Assembly (NCBI RefSeq): GCF_963666145.1
Contig: NZ_OY762614.1
Span: forward strand, 1,908,001 to 1,972,000
Direction of reading: 5' to 3'
Length of the DNA stretch: 64,000 nucleotides
Source of the DNA: an uncultured Desulfobacter sp.
GTDB lineage: Bacteria; Desulfobacterota; Desulfobacteria; Desulfobacterales; Desulfobacteraceae
Shown here: positions 8,596 through 17,148 of the stretch, in pieces
Layout of the letters: the number at the start of each line of letters is the position of its first letter
Position numbering within the stretch: position 1 is the first letter of the stretch
The notes under the pieces: model-generated
The model's database searches: none
What the model saw: the letters and a program-made list of their open reading frames with translations, nothing else
Told to the model about the DNA's origin: nothing
Translations under genes and position numbers: made by a program

Positions 8596-9597
8596 ATGGA
8601 TAAAACAGCAAAAATGAAGACAACCGTATTTATCGCGGTTATATTTTTTTTACTCGGCACCGCAGGTTACATGGCCATTGAAGGCTGGGGGCTTTTGGAT
8701 GCCGCATACATGACGGCCATTACCCTGAGTACGGTGGGCTTTCTTGAAGTCCACGATATGTCCGATGGCGGGCGATTGTTCACCATTTTCCTTATCTTTA
8801 CAGGCGTAGGGTACTTTCTTTATCTGGGCGGCGTTTTTATCAGTTCGGTGGTGGACGGTGAAATTAAAAATATGCTGGGGAGGCAGCGTTTGAACAACAA
8901 AATAAAAAAAATGAACAATCATTACATAGTCTGCGGGTACGGTCGCATAGGCAGAGTGCTGTGCAAGTTCGTACGAGAAGATACACAGGACATCGTTGTG
9001 GTGGAACAAAGTGAAGAACTCCAAGATATTCTTGAAAAGGATAAAATGCACTATATTATCGGGGACGCCGGAAATGAGGATGTCCTGGAAAAAGCCGGAA
9101 TCAACCGGGCAAAGGCTTTGGTGGCGGCACTTGCAACGGACACTGCCAATGTATTCCTGGTGCTCACGGCAAGACAGCTTAACCCAGACATATATATTAT
9201 GGCCCGGGCATCAAGCCCCGAGGTGAGGAAGAAACTTTATGTGGCCGGTGCCACCCAGGTGGAATCCCCCTATGATATCGGCGGGGTTTCCATGGGCTTG
9301 AAATTGTTGCGACCGACGGTTTCCAATTTTTTGAATACAGCCCTGTCCCGGGAAAGTGATGCCATACAAATTGAAGAGGCGTTTGTTCCGGAGACATCAA
9401 ACTATGCCGGAAAACCCCTTAAGGATTCCGGTATTCGACAAAATTACAACTTGATCATCATCGCAATCAAAGAAAAATCAGGGCACATGGAGTTTGCTCC
9501 CCATTTTGAAACCATTATTCACCCCCGGGACACATTGATTGTCATGGGGAAGACCGAAGACTTAAAAGCATTCAGGCTTGCACTTGGTAATACATGA
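8596..9597 (+). CDS. Two-helix potassium channel with RCK (TrkA-N/TrkA-C) domains
   Basis: A 333-residue MthK-like channel subunit: membrane helix 1 (about 10-28), pore helix and filter, helix 2 (about 60-85), then a cytoplasmic RCK-N Rossmann domain starting HYIVCGYGRIGR (about 108-120) and an RCK-C domain (about 245-333) that would gate the pore on ligand binding. The filter reads T46-V47-G48-F49-L50-E51 instead of TVGYGD, so the second glycine is replaced by leucine. Such channels set membrane potential or potassium efflux. The start could also be Met7 (8614); no strong ribosome site distinguishes them. A long hairpin follows the stop. Confidence 0.85.
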   Translation: MDKTAKMKTTVFIAVIFFLLGTAGYMAIEGWGLLDAAYMTAITLSTVGFLEVHDMSDGGRLFTIFLIFTGVGYFLYLGGVFISSVVDGEIKNMLGRQRLNNKIKKMNNHYIVCGYGRIGRVLCKFVREDTQDIVVVEQSEELQDILEKDKMHYIIGDAGNEDVLEKAGINRAKALVAALATDTANVFLVLTARQLNPDIYIMARASSPEVRKKLYVAGATQVESPYDIGGVSMGLKLLRPTVSNFLNTALSRESDAIQIEEAFVPETSNYAGKPLKDSGIRQNYNLIIIAIKEKSGHMEFAPHFETIIHPRDTLIVMGKTEDLKAFRLALGNT

Positions 9598-9647
9598 GGA
9601 CCCGCAAAAAAAATTGCCATTATTATAGCAGTTAATTTTGCGAGTCC
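9598..9647. terminator. Long hairpin between convergent genes
   Basis: Beginning at the first base after the channel stop, GGAC-cc-GCAAAA pairs with TTTTGC-ga-GTCC at 9634-9647. Inner AT-rich pairing (AAATTGC with GCAGTTAATTT) lengthens the stem. It lies between the convergent channel and formyl-THF ligase genes and has A- and T-rich inner stems on both strands, so it probably stops transcription from both sides. There is no long U-tract, so intrinsic termination is only a suggestion. Confidence 0.5.
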
Positions 9648-9672
9648 CATTAAATTTCACTCAATCGTATTA

Positions 9673-10260
9673 CTAAATCTTATAGATTACCCGGGTATCG
9701 GTAATAATGATATCCACCGTATATTTTCTTGATTCCATCTGAATCTGGTCCACAATCTGCTCTTCATACGCCAAAGCGACCTTGCGGCAGGTTTCAGGTA
9801 ATTTTGTAATCAGCTTTGAATAGTAGTTATTCCCGAATCCCATGCGCCCGCCCTTGTCATCAAAGGCCAGCCCCGGGATAATGGCAATGTCCACATCATC
9901 CAGGGCTATTTTCTTGCACCGCTCGGGATTGGGCTCAAGCATATCATGGGCGTTGGACACCAGGTCCTTGTCAAAATTACTTATCTTGTACAAAAGAAAA
10001 GTATTTTTAACATCCGTAAACACCGGTAAAATAATACTTTTTTCAATATCCATGGCTTTACGTATGATCTTTTCAGTAGGAATTTCTTTGCTTCCGGGCG
10101 GGTATAGAAACACCTGATGGGATTCTAAAAAGTTTGCAAATTCAAAAAGCTTATTTTCAATAATATTATATTTCTCTTCGATCTGCTCCGGGGACAGGGC
10201 GTTCATACGCTCGGCCACCTGGCTTAACACACCATTTTTACCGCTTTTAGCTTCATCCAT
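9673..10260 (-). CDS. 5-formyltetrahydrofolate cyclo-ligase
   Basis: A 195-residue enzyme of folate metabolism (ATP-dependent conversion of 5-formyl-THF to methenyl-THF). The C-terminal family motif is clear: DVDIAIIPGLAFDDKGGRMGFGNNYY, with the Gly-rich RMGFG and the tyrosines that bind nucleotide and folate. The N-terminal catalytic Lys/Arg segment is weak, as often in this family. I start at 10260 (MDEAKSG), which has an AAGGAA ribosome site 6 bases upstream; the frame is open to 10329. It is divergent from serS. C1 metabolism through THF is central in many acetate-oxidising sulfate reducers, but this enzyme is general. Confidence 0.85.
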   Translation of the reverse strand: MDEAKSGKNGVLSQVAERMNALSPEQIEEKYNIIENKLFEFANFLESHQVFLYPPGSKEIPTEKIIRKAMDIEKSIILPVFTDVKNTFLLYKISNFDKDLVSNAHDMLEPNPERCKKIALDDVDIAIIPGLAFDDKGGRMGFGNNYYSKLITKLPETCRKVALAYEEQIVDQIQMESRKYTVDIIITDTRVIYKI

Positions 10261-10342
10261 ATTCGTTTCCTTGAGATTATTGCACAATAAATTTTTGAGA
10301 AACGTTAAACACTGTCCGGCAATTGTCAACCGGCAATAATCA

Positions 10343-10371
10343 TTGACTGTTTACATGCCCCGTGTTATCTG
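10343..10371 (+). promoter_or_regulatory. Candidate sigma-70 promoter for serS-thrC
   Basis: TTGACT (10343-10348), a 17-bp spacer, and TATCTG (10366-10371), ending 69 bp before the serS start. The -35 box is 5/6 and the -10 box 3/6 to consensus; a second AT-rich hexamer TATAAT just downstream (near 10374) could serve instead. Confidence 0.35.
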
Positions 10372-10440
10372 ATTATAATTGTTAAAATATTATAACCAGC
10401 CACCCTTCAACCCTATAATCATGCAGGACAAAAATCAAAC

Positions 10441-11721
10441 ATGCTTGATCTAAAATTGATTAAAAACGACCTGGATACTGTTGTCCAGGGCATGAAAAAA
10501 CGTCGGGCAGATATTGATTTTTCCCCATTTCTAGAAAATGAGGAAAAGAGAAAAGCCATCTTAGTTGATATTGAGGAGTTACGCCACCTAAGAAATACTG
10601 TTTCCGATGAAATAGCAAAAATGAAGAAATCCGGCCAGGACGCCCAACCCAGTATAGATAAGATGAAAGGCGTTTCTGAGCAAATCAAGGAAATGGACAA
10701 AAAACTCAATGAACTGGATGCCTGGATTAAGGCATTTCTTATCAATATCCCCAACCTGCCCCATGAAGATGTCCCCGAGGGCAAGGATGACACCGAGAAC
10801 AGACATGAGAAAACATGGGGAACGCCTATATCCTTTGATTTCCAGATCAAGGATCATGCTGATATTGCAGAAAATTTAGGTATTCTCGATCTTAAATGTG
10901 CAGCAAAACTTGCCGGTTCCAGATTTCCTTTGTACATCGGTGCCGGCGCGCGCCTGGAACGGGCGTTGATTAACTTCATGCTGGACGTTCACATCACCGA
11001 GCACGGGTATAAGGAAGTGCTGCCGCCGTTTATCGTCAACAGGGAAACCATGACCGGCACAGGCCAGTTGCCAAAATTCGAAGAAGATCTTTTTAAACTT
11101 GAAGGCTGGGATTACTACCTGATTCCCACATCAGAAGTACCCATGACCAACATCCCGGCAGGAGAGATTCTGGATGAATCCAAACTGCCGATCAAATACA
11201 CGGCGTTCACACCCTGTTTCAGATCCGAAGCAGGTTCCTACGGCAAAGACACCAAAGGCCTGATCCGCCAGCACCAGTTCAACAAGGTGGAAATGGTGAA
11301 AATCACCCATCCGGAAACCTCATTTGATGAGCTTGAATCCTTGCTGGCCAATGCCGAAGATATTCTCCAGAGGCTTGAACTGCCCTACCAGGTGGTTACC
11401 CTGTGCACCGGGGACCTGGGATTTTCCGCCACCAAAACCTATGATATTGAGGTGTGGATGCCCGGCCAGGATAAATACCGGGAGATCTCCTCATGTTCCA
11501 ACTGCCTTGATTTCCAGGCCAGGCGGGCAAACATCCGGTTCAGGCGGGAAAACGCAAAAAAACCTGAGTTCTGCCACACCCTGAACGGTTCCGGACTGGC
11601 CGTGGGCAGAACCTTTGCAGCAATTCTTGAAAACTATCAAATGGAAGACGGAACCGTTAAAGTGCCCAAGGCACTGGTACCGTATATGGGAGGCTTAGAA
11701 GTAATTGAACACGAATCTTGA
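10441..11721 (+). CDS. serS: Seryl-tRNA synthetase
   Basis: A 426-residue class II synthetase charging tRNA-Ser (and tRNA-Sec where present). The first 110 residues form the long antiparallel coiled-coil arm that grips the tRNA long variable arm (charged heptad-like stretch FSPFLENEEKRKAILVDIEE). Motif 2 is FRSEAGSYGKDTKGLIRQHQF and motif 3 is NGSGLAVGRTFAAILENYQ, with the class II arginines present. The length is normal. The next gene, thrC, starts 17 bases before the serS stop, so the two are translationally coupled. Confidence 0.97.
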   Translation: MLDLKLIKNDLDTVVQGMKKRRADIDFSPFLENEEKRKAILVDIEELRHLRNTVSDEIAKMKKSGQDAQPSIDKMKGVSEQIKEMDKKLNELDAWIKAFLINIPNLPHEDVPEGKDDTENRHEKTWGTPISFDFQIKDHADIAENLGILDLKCAAKLAGSRFPLYIGAGARLERALINFMLDVHITEHGYKEVLPPFIVNRETMTGTGQLPKFEEDLFKLEGWDYYLIPTSEVPMTNIPAGEILDESKLPIKYTAFTPCFRSEAGSYGKDTKGLIRQHQFNKVEMVKITHPETSFDELESLLANAEDILQRLELPYQVVTLCTGDLGFSATKTYDIEVWMPGQDKYREISSCSNCLDFQARRANIRFRRENAKKPEFCHTLNGSGLAVGRTFAAILENYQMEDGTVKVPKALVPYMGGLEVIEHES

Positions 11722-13204
11722 TTTATTCCCGGAAGATATCAGACCGCATATCATCCCTTCGCCCAAGGGGGAGATGTACTATAAATGCCTTGGCTGCGGT
11801 GCCGAATACGGTATTGAAGAACTTTTATACGTGTGCCCGGCGTGCAACCAGGTACTGCTGATCCATGACAGAAACAAAGATCAGCTCAAGGCCCTTTCCG
11901 GCGAAACCTGGCAGAAAATATTTGATTACCGCAAAATGCTTAAGATCCCGGCGCTTAAAGGGATTTACCGGTACCACGAATTCATCGGCCCCAGCATCCC
12001 CCTTGAATCCATCATCTACCTGGGTGAAGGCCACACCCCGATGGTGGAAGCCAACGCCCAACTCCAGGAAAAAACCGGGGTAAAGTTCTATTACAAAAAC
12101 GACGGCCAGAACCCGTCTGCCTCCTTTAAAGACAGGGGCATGGCATCCGCCCTGTCCAGCATAAAATATCTGATCGACCAGGGATTGGTTTCCGATGTGA
12201 TCTCAGTATGCGCCTCCACCGGGGATACCTCGGCATCGGCAGCCCTTTATGCCTCCTATCTGGGGTCCCAGGTAAAATCAGCCGTACTTTTGCCCCATAA
12301 AAAAGTCACCTCCGCCCAGCTGGCCCAACCCTTGGGAAGCGGGGCCAGGGTATTTGAAATCCCAGGGGTTTTTGATGACTGCATGAAAGTTGTGGAGCAT
12401 CTCTCCTCAAGTTATCCTGTGGCACTGCTCAACTCCAAAAACGCCTGGCGGATACTGGGCCAGGAGTCTTACTCCTATGAGATTGCCCAGGATTTTGACT
12501 GGGATATGGACAAAAAAGTAGTCATGGTACCCATCGGAAATGCCGGTAATATTTCAGCGGTCATGAACGGCTTTTTAAAATTTTACAACACCGGTATCAT
12601 CAAGACGCTGCCGAAAATCATCGGAGTTCAGTCCGAACATGCAGATCCAGTATACAAATACTATCTTGAACCCGATGAAAGCAAACGCGAATTTACCCCG
12701 GTCCAGACCCAGCCAAGCGTGGCCCAGGCCGCCATGATCGGAAACCCCGTGTCCATGCCGCGGGTCATTCAGATTGCCCGGGAATATGATGCGGCCAGCG
12801 GCCACAGAAACGTGTTTGTGGTCCAGGTGAAAGAGCAGCAGATCATGGACTGGCAGCTTACGGCCAACCAGAACGGACATATCACCTGCACCCAGGGCGG
12901 TGAGTGCCTTGCAGGCATGGTTGAGGCAAAGGCATTAAATCTTTTAGAAAAAGACGAAACCGTAATCCTGGATGCCACGGCACATGCCATCAAATTTTCC
13001 GGTTTCCAGGATCTCTATTTTAAAGGAGAACTGGCTGACGCCTACGGTATTTCATCTGACAGCCGGTTTATTAATTTACCGGATCTTGTTTCACCCGATG
13101 ACCCGGACTTGGTTCCGTCCCAGGAAAAACCCCTGGCGCCATCCCAATTTGAAAAATTCGTAAAGGATGTATCAAAAAAAATCGCCACCCGTTTAGGGCT
13201 TTGA
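11705..13204 (+). CDS. thrC: Threonine synthase
   Basis: A 499-residue PLP enzyme making threonine from phosphohomoserine. The N-terminus holds a four-Cys ribbon (CLGCGAEY...CPACNQV, about residues 29-50), as in the archaeal/plant-type long form. The PLP lysine is in NPSASFKDRGMASAL (near residue 142) and the phosphate loop follows in SVCASTGDTSASAA. The chosen start is TTG at 11705, inside the serS 3' end, with a GGAGG 11 bases upstream. An ATG at 11773 with AAGG before it is a rival but would begin right at the ribbon (MYYKCLGC). It is transcribed with serS and probably with the LysM gene, which starts 3 bp after its stop. Confidence 0.93.
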   Translation: MNTNLDLFPEDIRPHIIPSPKGEMYYKCLGCGAEYGIEELLYVCPACNQVLLIHDRNKDQLKALSGETWQKIFDYRKMLKIPALKGIYRYHEFIGPSIPLESIIYLGEGHTPMVEANAQLQEKTGVKFYYKNDGQNPSASFKDRGMASALSSIKYLIDQGLVSDVISVCASTGDTSASAALYASYLGSQVKSAVLLPHKKVTSAQLAQPLGSGARVFEIPGVFDDCMKVVEHLSSSYPVALLNSKNAWRILGQESYSYEIAQDFDWDMDKKVVMVPIGNAGNISAVMNGFLKFYNTGIIKTLPKIIGVQSEHADPVYKYYLEPDESKREFTPVQTQPSVAQAAMIGNPVSMPRVIQIAREYDAASGHRNVFVVQVKEQQIMDWQLTANQNGHITCTQGGECLAGMVEAKALNLLEKDETVILDATAHAIKFSGFQDLYFKGELADAYGISSDSRFINLPDLVSPDDPDLVPSQEKPLAPSQFEKFVKDVSKKIATRLGL

Positions 13205-13207
13205 TTT

Positions 13208-14707
13208 ATGTCTTTTTTCCGGGCCAACATAATAAAACGAATTTTTATTATCCCGGTAGTGCTGTTTTTTTTCATCCCCTGCGCCGTTTTTTCGGCAACG
13301 GGGGTGAAAACCAGTTTTAAAAAATATGCCCTTTTTGCCTACGAGGATCAGCTTTACCTGTGCGAGCCTTACCTGGTGCGACAGAATGAGTGGCTGTACA
13401 AAATTTTTCGCCAGAAAGGAGAAATATCCGCCTCGGATTTTCCGCTGTTCTTAAAAATATTTAAACACATTAACCCCAACATCGGCAATATTGATGCCAT
13501 TTCCCCCGGCAGCCGAATTCTGATCCCCCTTAAACCAGTGGACAACAACGCTTACGAACAGAAGAACAACGGCACAGTGGAAGTACCTATGCTGGCATTC
13601 TCCACAAGGATTCCGCCGGATGTCGTATCCAAGCACACGCACACACACAAAGTCAAAGCCGGAGACACTATATCAGAACTGCTTTCCAAAGAATTTTTAA
13701 CATCCGGCGGCAATGTATCCCAAATCGGGGAAACAGCCATTCTTCACCTGAATCCGAACATGAAGGACATAAACTATATTTATCAGGGGCGAAGTATCAC
13801 GCTCCCAGATTCGTCTCTGCTTTCCCAGCCCTGGTTTAACAATTTTATTGGCATGAAAAAAGCAGATATGCCGTTTGCAGAGAGCATGCCTGAAGAAAAA
13901 CAAACCGCCCCCCCTGTACCCAAACAGATCTCCATGACGGAGTTAGCCCAATTAAAACGATACACCCGGCTCATCCAAGGACACCTCATGCACCAGGGCA
14001 CACTGTTTTTTCCACCCGTCAACCAGGCTGACACTTCTAAGTCCATTGATCTGTCAAGAACGCCTGTTATCATTGACGATACAGGGAAAAAAACCGTACT
14101 CCTCGGACCGGATCTTACCGAAGCATCCATGGCGCCGGATATCGTTGCTGCCATGAAATCCTATTGGCGGGATCTGCAATTTAAACAAATTAACGACGTT
14201 CTCCAAGCCAATGCCCGGATCAGCACACAGACCATGAAAGATGTGCCCGAATCCCAAGAGTCATTAATCAAAACGATTTTGGCCGGCACACCCTATTCCT
14301 ATGAGCCCCTGGTTATTTTTCCCGTATCCCTAAACAATATACAGATCACGGTCTCTTTAAGCCGAATCACCCATGCCAATACCCCTGATATTTTGATAAA
14401 TTCTGGCAGTGTATACGGCAGCGCACTTGACGAATTAAAGAATCAGGGCTACGGGATTATATACCTTCCAACGGATCTTAGTTTTGAAGATACTTGTATT
14501 CGCCTTTTCTCCCAGCTCGGGTATCAGGTATGGAAAAATCCATCATTCAATGCAGACCGGAAAGTAAAAAAGATACCGGGTGTTTACGCTGAAAAAGGGA
14601 TGGAAAAACGGTTTTTTACCAGGACGCCTCTTTTCAAACGTGCAGCAGAGTTTCTGGAAAATGAAAAAATTAATTTGGTTATGCTAAATAAGGAGCCGGT
14701 CCAATGA
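13208..14707 (+). CDS. Exported protein with LysM-like repeats
   Basis: A 499-residue protein with a signal peptide (basic MSFFRANIIKR, then IFIIPVVLFFFIPCAVFS). Two LysM-like stretches are readable. The first (about residues 57-112) has EWLYKIFRQKG and INPNIGNIDAISPGSRILIPL. The second (about 143-200) begins HKVKAGDTISELLSKEF and ends LNPNMKDINYIYQGRSITLP. The LysM fold binds glycan chains of peptidoglycan. The C-terminal 250 residues match no family I recognise. Its stop overlaps the start of the TPR lipoprotein gene by 4 bp (ATGA), so the two are coupled and may work together in the envelope. Confidence 0.7.
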   Translation: MSFFRANIIKRIFIIPVVLFFFIPCAVFSATGVKTSFKKYALFAYEDQLYLCEPYLVRQNEWLYKIFRQKGEISASDFPLFLKIFKHINPNIGNIDAISPGSRILIPLKPVDNNAYEQKNNGTVEVPMLAFSTRIPPDVVSKHTHTHKVKAGDTISELLSKEFLTSGGNVSQIGETAILHLNPNMKDINYIYQGRSITLPDSSLLSQPWFNNFIGMKKADMPFAESMPEEKQTAPPVPKQISMTELAQLKRYTRLIQGHLMHQGTLFFPPVNQADTSKSIDLSRTPVIIDDTGKKTVLLGPDLTEASMAPDIVAAMKSYWRDLQFKQINDVLQANARISTQTMKDVPESQESLIKTILAGTPYSYEPLVIFPVSLNNIQITVSLSRITHANTPDILINSGSVYGSALDELKNQGYGIIYLPTDLSFEDTCIRLFSQLGYQVWKNPSFNADRKVKKIPGVYAEKGMEKRFFTRTPLFKRAAEFLENEKINLVMLNKEPVQ

Positions 14708-15459
14708 AAACAAAACTGTTTATTCTGATTTGCATCTTTGCTGTCACGGCATCCTGTACCTCAACTGTGCAGACCCAGAAACAAAATAAAATCGCCCAGG
14801 CGATCAAAAAGGAAGGGGATGTATTTCAAGCCCAAGGCAACTATACGGCGGCATTGAACAAACTGCTTGAAGCAGAAAAAATGGCTCCCGATGACCCATA
14901 TATTCAAAACAGCCTGGGATTGGCCTACATGGGAAAAGAAAGGGATGATATGGCCATAAAGGCGTTTAAGAAAACCCTGTCACTCAAGCCTGATTATACC
15001 GAGGCGTTGAACAATCTTGGCGCAGCCTATCTTAGGGACAAGAAATGGGACATTGCCATAGAAACCTTCAACAAAGTTCTTGGGGATATCACCTACCCCA
15101 CCCCCCATTACCCTCTGGCCAACATCGGATGGGCCGAGATGAACCAGGGGAACTACGCCATCGCCCAGAAATATTTCCTTAAAGCATTAAGGGAAGTGCC
15201 CGGATTTATTCCTGCCATCCATGGACTGGCCCAGTTATACATGCGAACCGGCCAGCCGGAAAGGGCCATAGCTTACCTGGATAAAAACATCAAAAAATAC
15301 CCTGATACGGTTATATTCCATGCGGACCTTGCCCAGGCATATGAGGCATGCGGCCAAACCCGGCAGGCTGTCAAAGCCTGGAAGGTGACCAAACAGTTGG
15401 CCCCTGAGAATTCAACGCTTTACCATAAGGCTGAACAGCGACTGTTTGAACTAAAGTAA
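14704..15459 (+). CDS. TPR-repeat lipoprotein (PilW/PilF-like)
   Basis: A 251-residue protein with a short lipoprotein-type signal (LFILICIFAVTASC, Cys18). About five tetratricopeptide repeats follow: YTAALNKLLEAEKMAPDDPY, IQNSLGLAYMGKERDDMAIKAFKKTLSLKPDY, NNLGAAYLRDKKWDIAIETF and later units. Size and repeat layout fit the pilotin-like PilW/PilF proteins that assemble the PilQ secretin; pilMNOPQ begins about 2 kb away, past an unrelated gene on the other strand. The assignment to pilus biogenesis rests on architecture and proximity, so I leave the symbol empty. Confidence 0.7.
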   Translation: MKTKLFILICIFAVTASCTSTVQTQKQNKIAQAIKKEGDVFQAQGNYTAALNKLLEAEKMAPDDPYIQNSLGLAYMGKERDDMAIKAFKKTLSLKPDYTEALNNLGAAYLRDKKWDIAIETFNKVLGDITYPTPHYPLANIGWAEMNQGNYAIAQKYFLKALREVPGFIPAIHGLAQLYMRTGQPERAIAYLDKNIKKYPDTVIFHADLAQAYEACGQTRQAVKAWKVTKQLAPENSTLYHKAEQRLFELK

Positions 15460-15472
15460 AAAGAGACCGTCT

Positions 15473-17074
15473 TTACACCTTGTCGAACGGTTGATATCGT
15501 CCGGGGGCAATGATGCCTTCAGGATCCAATACCGATTTGATCTCTTTTGTTACCTCCCAGAAGGTATCTGATCGATCTGCCAGTTTTTTCATGGTGTGAA
15601 TGTTGGTTCTGTACGGTACATACCCCTGGGACATGATCAGGCTAAAAAACGCATCATAACACTCCTGTGCCCGTTTGCACTCCCCGGGATCATCCTTATC
15701 ATATGCAATGGTAATAACGCTGACCATGGCCCGCTCCGTGATCAGAGATACGGTGATTAGGGGTTCAAAACCGTATTGTTCAAATACCGGATTCACCAAT
15801 TGAATCAAACGCTCTGCCGTCTGACCGGTCATGGGCATGATCGGGGCAATCCACATCATGCCGGCGTTAAAATCAAGTGGGTCTGCTATACTGCCGGGTT
15901 TTACCTTCGTTTTGACACGCCACAGGGTACCAAACAAAAATGCATCCGTAGGCTCTCCTTTAAGCAGCCCGTATACCTTATCCAGCGATTTAGCCATTGT
16001 TTTCAGATCTGAAAACAAGGGAAACCGATCCAACAGGCCAGATAGACCTCTTATGACACCCAGGGTCCGATCACCAATAAATCGGAGCTTTCCCAACGGT
16101 TTTAGCGCCTTTTTCAACGCCCTGCGCGTCATCCGCACCTGAGCCCGACTGCCATAAATGGCCCCACTGACATTCCAGGCCCCGAATCCCCCTTTTTTGC
16201 AAAACTGATTTCGCAAATCATCCGTCAACGGCGTTTTATTCCCCGCTTTTTTCCAAGGGTATTGATTGAATGAGGAAAAAACCCTCAAATCATTGCCGAT
16301 ATGGATCAGGCTTTGGACCTGTCCACTCAGTTTCAGCGGACGCAGCGCATCCACCACCGCCGCCAGATCCCCGTCCCGGGGTACATTACAATAAAACATA
16401 TTCAGGCATTCCGGCGCAGGCATCAGCCAAATCCCAAGCCGGGTTACAACACCGAAATTAGACTGGGTAAACAATCCGTCCAGATACGGTCCGATACCAT
16501 ATTTAAATACATAGGTGGATTGCGAATTATCATAATGCCCATACCCTGTTTTCAGGGTTCGGCCATCACCCAACACCACTTCCATACCGCAGGAGTGCAG
16601 AAAATGATCGCCATAGGGTGTATGCCCAAACCCACGCTCCATGGTATTGCCCAAAACGCTGGCCCCAGGCCCCGAGCCGCTGCAATCCAGCCACAGAGGG
16701 ATGTTATTTTCTTTTAGATAGGAGACGAGCTGAATCTGGGTCACCCCGGGCTCAATCACGGCGTATGCCAGGGTCTCATCCACATGGATAATCCGGTTCA
16801 TCCGTGACAGATCCAGAATCACCTGCCCATCCCCCACAGCACAGGCTGAACCGTACCCCCAGTTACATCCCCGACTCACCGGATAAAGGGCGACATGATA
16901 CTCTTTCGCCGTATTTATAATACGCGTGACTTCACTACGATTTTTAGGCCTTAAAACAGCCGCAGGCGTGGTACCCTTCGGCAATGTGACCCGGGAATAC
17001 CGATGAATCGTTGACTCATCGGTCAAAACAAACGCATCACCAACGATATCTTTAAATTTCTGTATGTGAACCAT
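15473..17074 (-). CDS. VAO-family FAD-linked oxidase/dehydrogenase (4-cresol dehydrogenase-like)
   Basis: A 533-residue flavoprotein. The N-terminal FAD-binding PCMH domain has PKNRSEVTRIINTAKEYHV and the pyrophosphate loop VSRGCNWGYGSA. It is followed by the middle motif SGSGPGASVLGNTMERGFGHTPYGDH typical of the vanillyl-alcohol oxidase / p-cresol methylhydroxylase group, and the C-terminal GIIAPGRYQP. Members oxidise para-substituted phenols, which would suit aromatic degradation. The usual cytochrome partner gene is absent here. The start at 17074 (MVHIQKF) is chosen over an upstream TTG (17113), which would add 13 uncharacteristic residues. Gene order is convergent with the TPR lipoprotein gene (13 bp gap). 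Substrate not determinable. Confidence 0.75.
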   Translation of the reverse strand: MVHIQKFKDIVGDAFVLTDESTIHRYSRVTLPKGTTPAAVLRPKNRSEVTRIINTAKEYHVALYPVSRGCNWGYGSACAVGDGQVILDLSRMNRIIHVDETLAYAVIEPGVTQIQLVSYLKENNIPLWLDCSGSGPGASVLGNTMERGFGHTPYGDHFLHSCGMEVVLGDGRTLKTGYGHYDNSQSTYVFKYGIGPYLDGLFTQSNFGVVTRLGIWLMPAPECLNMFYCNVPRDGDLAAVVDALRPLKLSGQVQSLIHIGNDLRVFSSFNQYPWKKAGNKTPLTDDLRNQFCKKGGFGAWNVSGAIYGSRAQVRMTRRALKKALKPLGKLRFIGDRTLGVIRGLSGLLDRFPLFSDLKTMAKSLDKVYGLLKGEPTDAFLFGTLWRVKTKVKPGSIADPLDFNAGMMWIAPIMPMTGQTAERLIQLVNPVFEQYGFEPLITVSLITERAMVSVITIAYDKDDPGECKRAQECYDAFFSLIMSQGYVPYRTNIHTMKKLADRSDTFWEVTKEIKSVLDPEGIIAPGRYQPFDKV

Positions 17075-17148
17075 GAAAATTAATGCACTCTGTTTTTTAT
17101 AATGTTGCGTCAACTGCCCTGCAGAACTTAGACGAAGCCTTCAACAGA

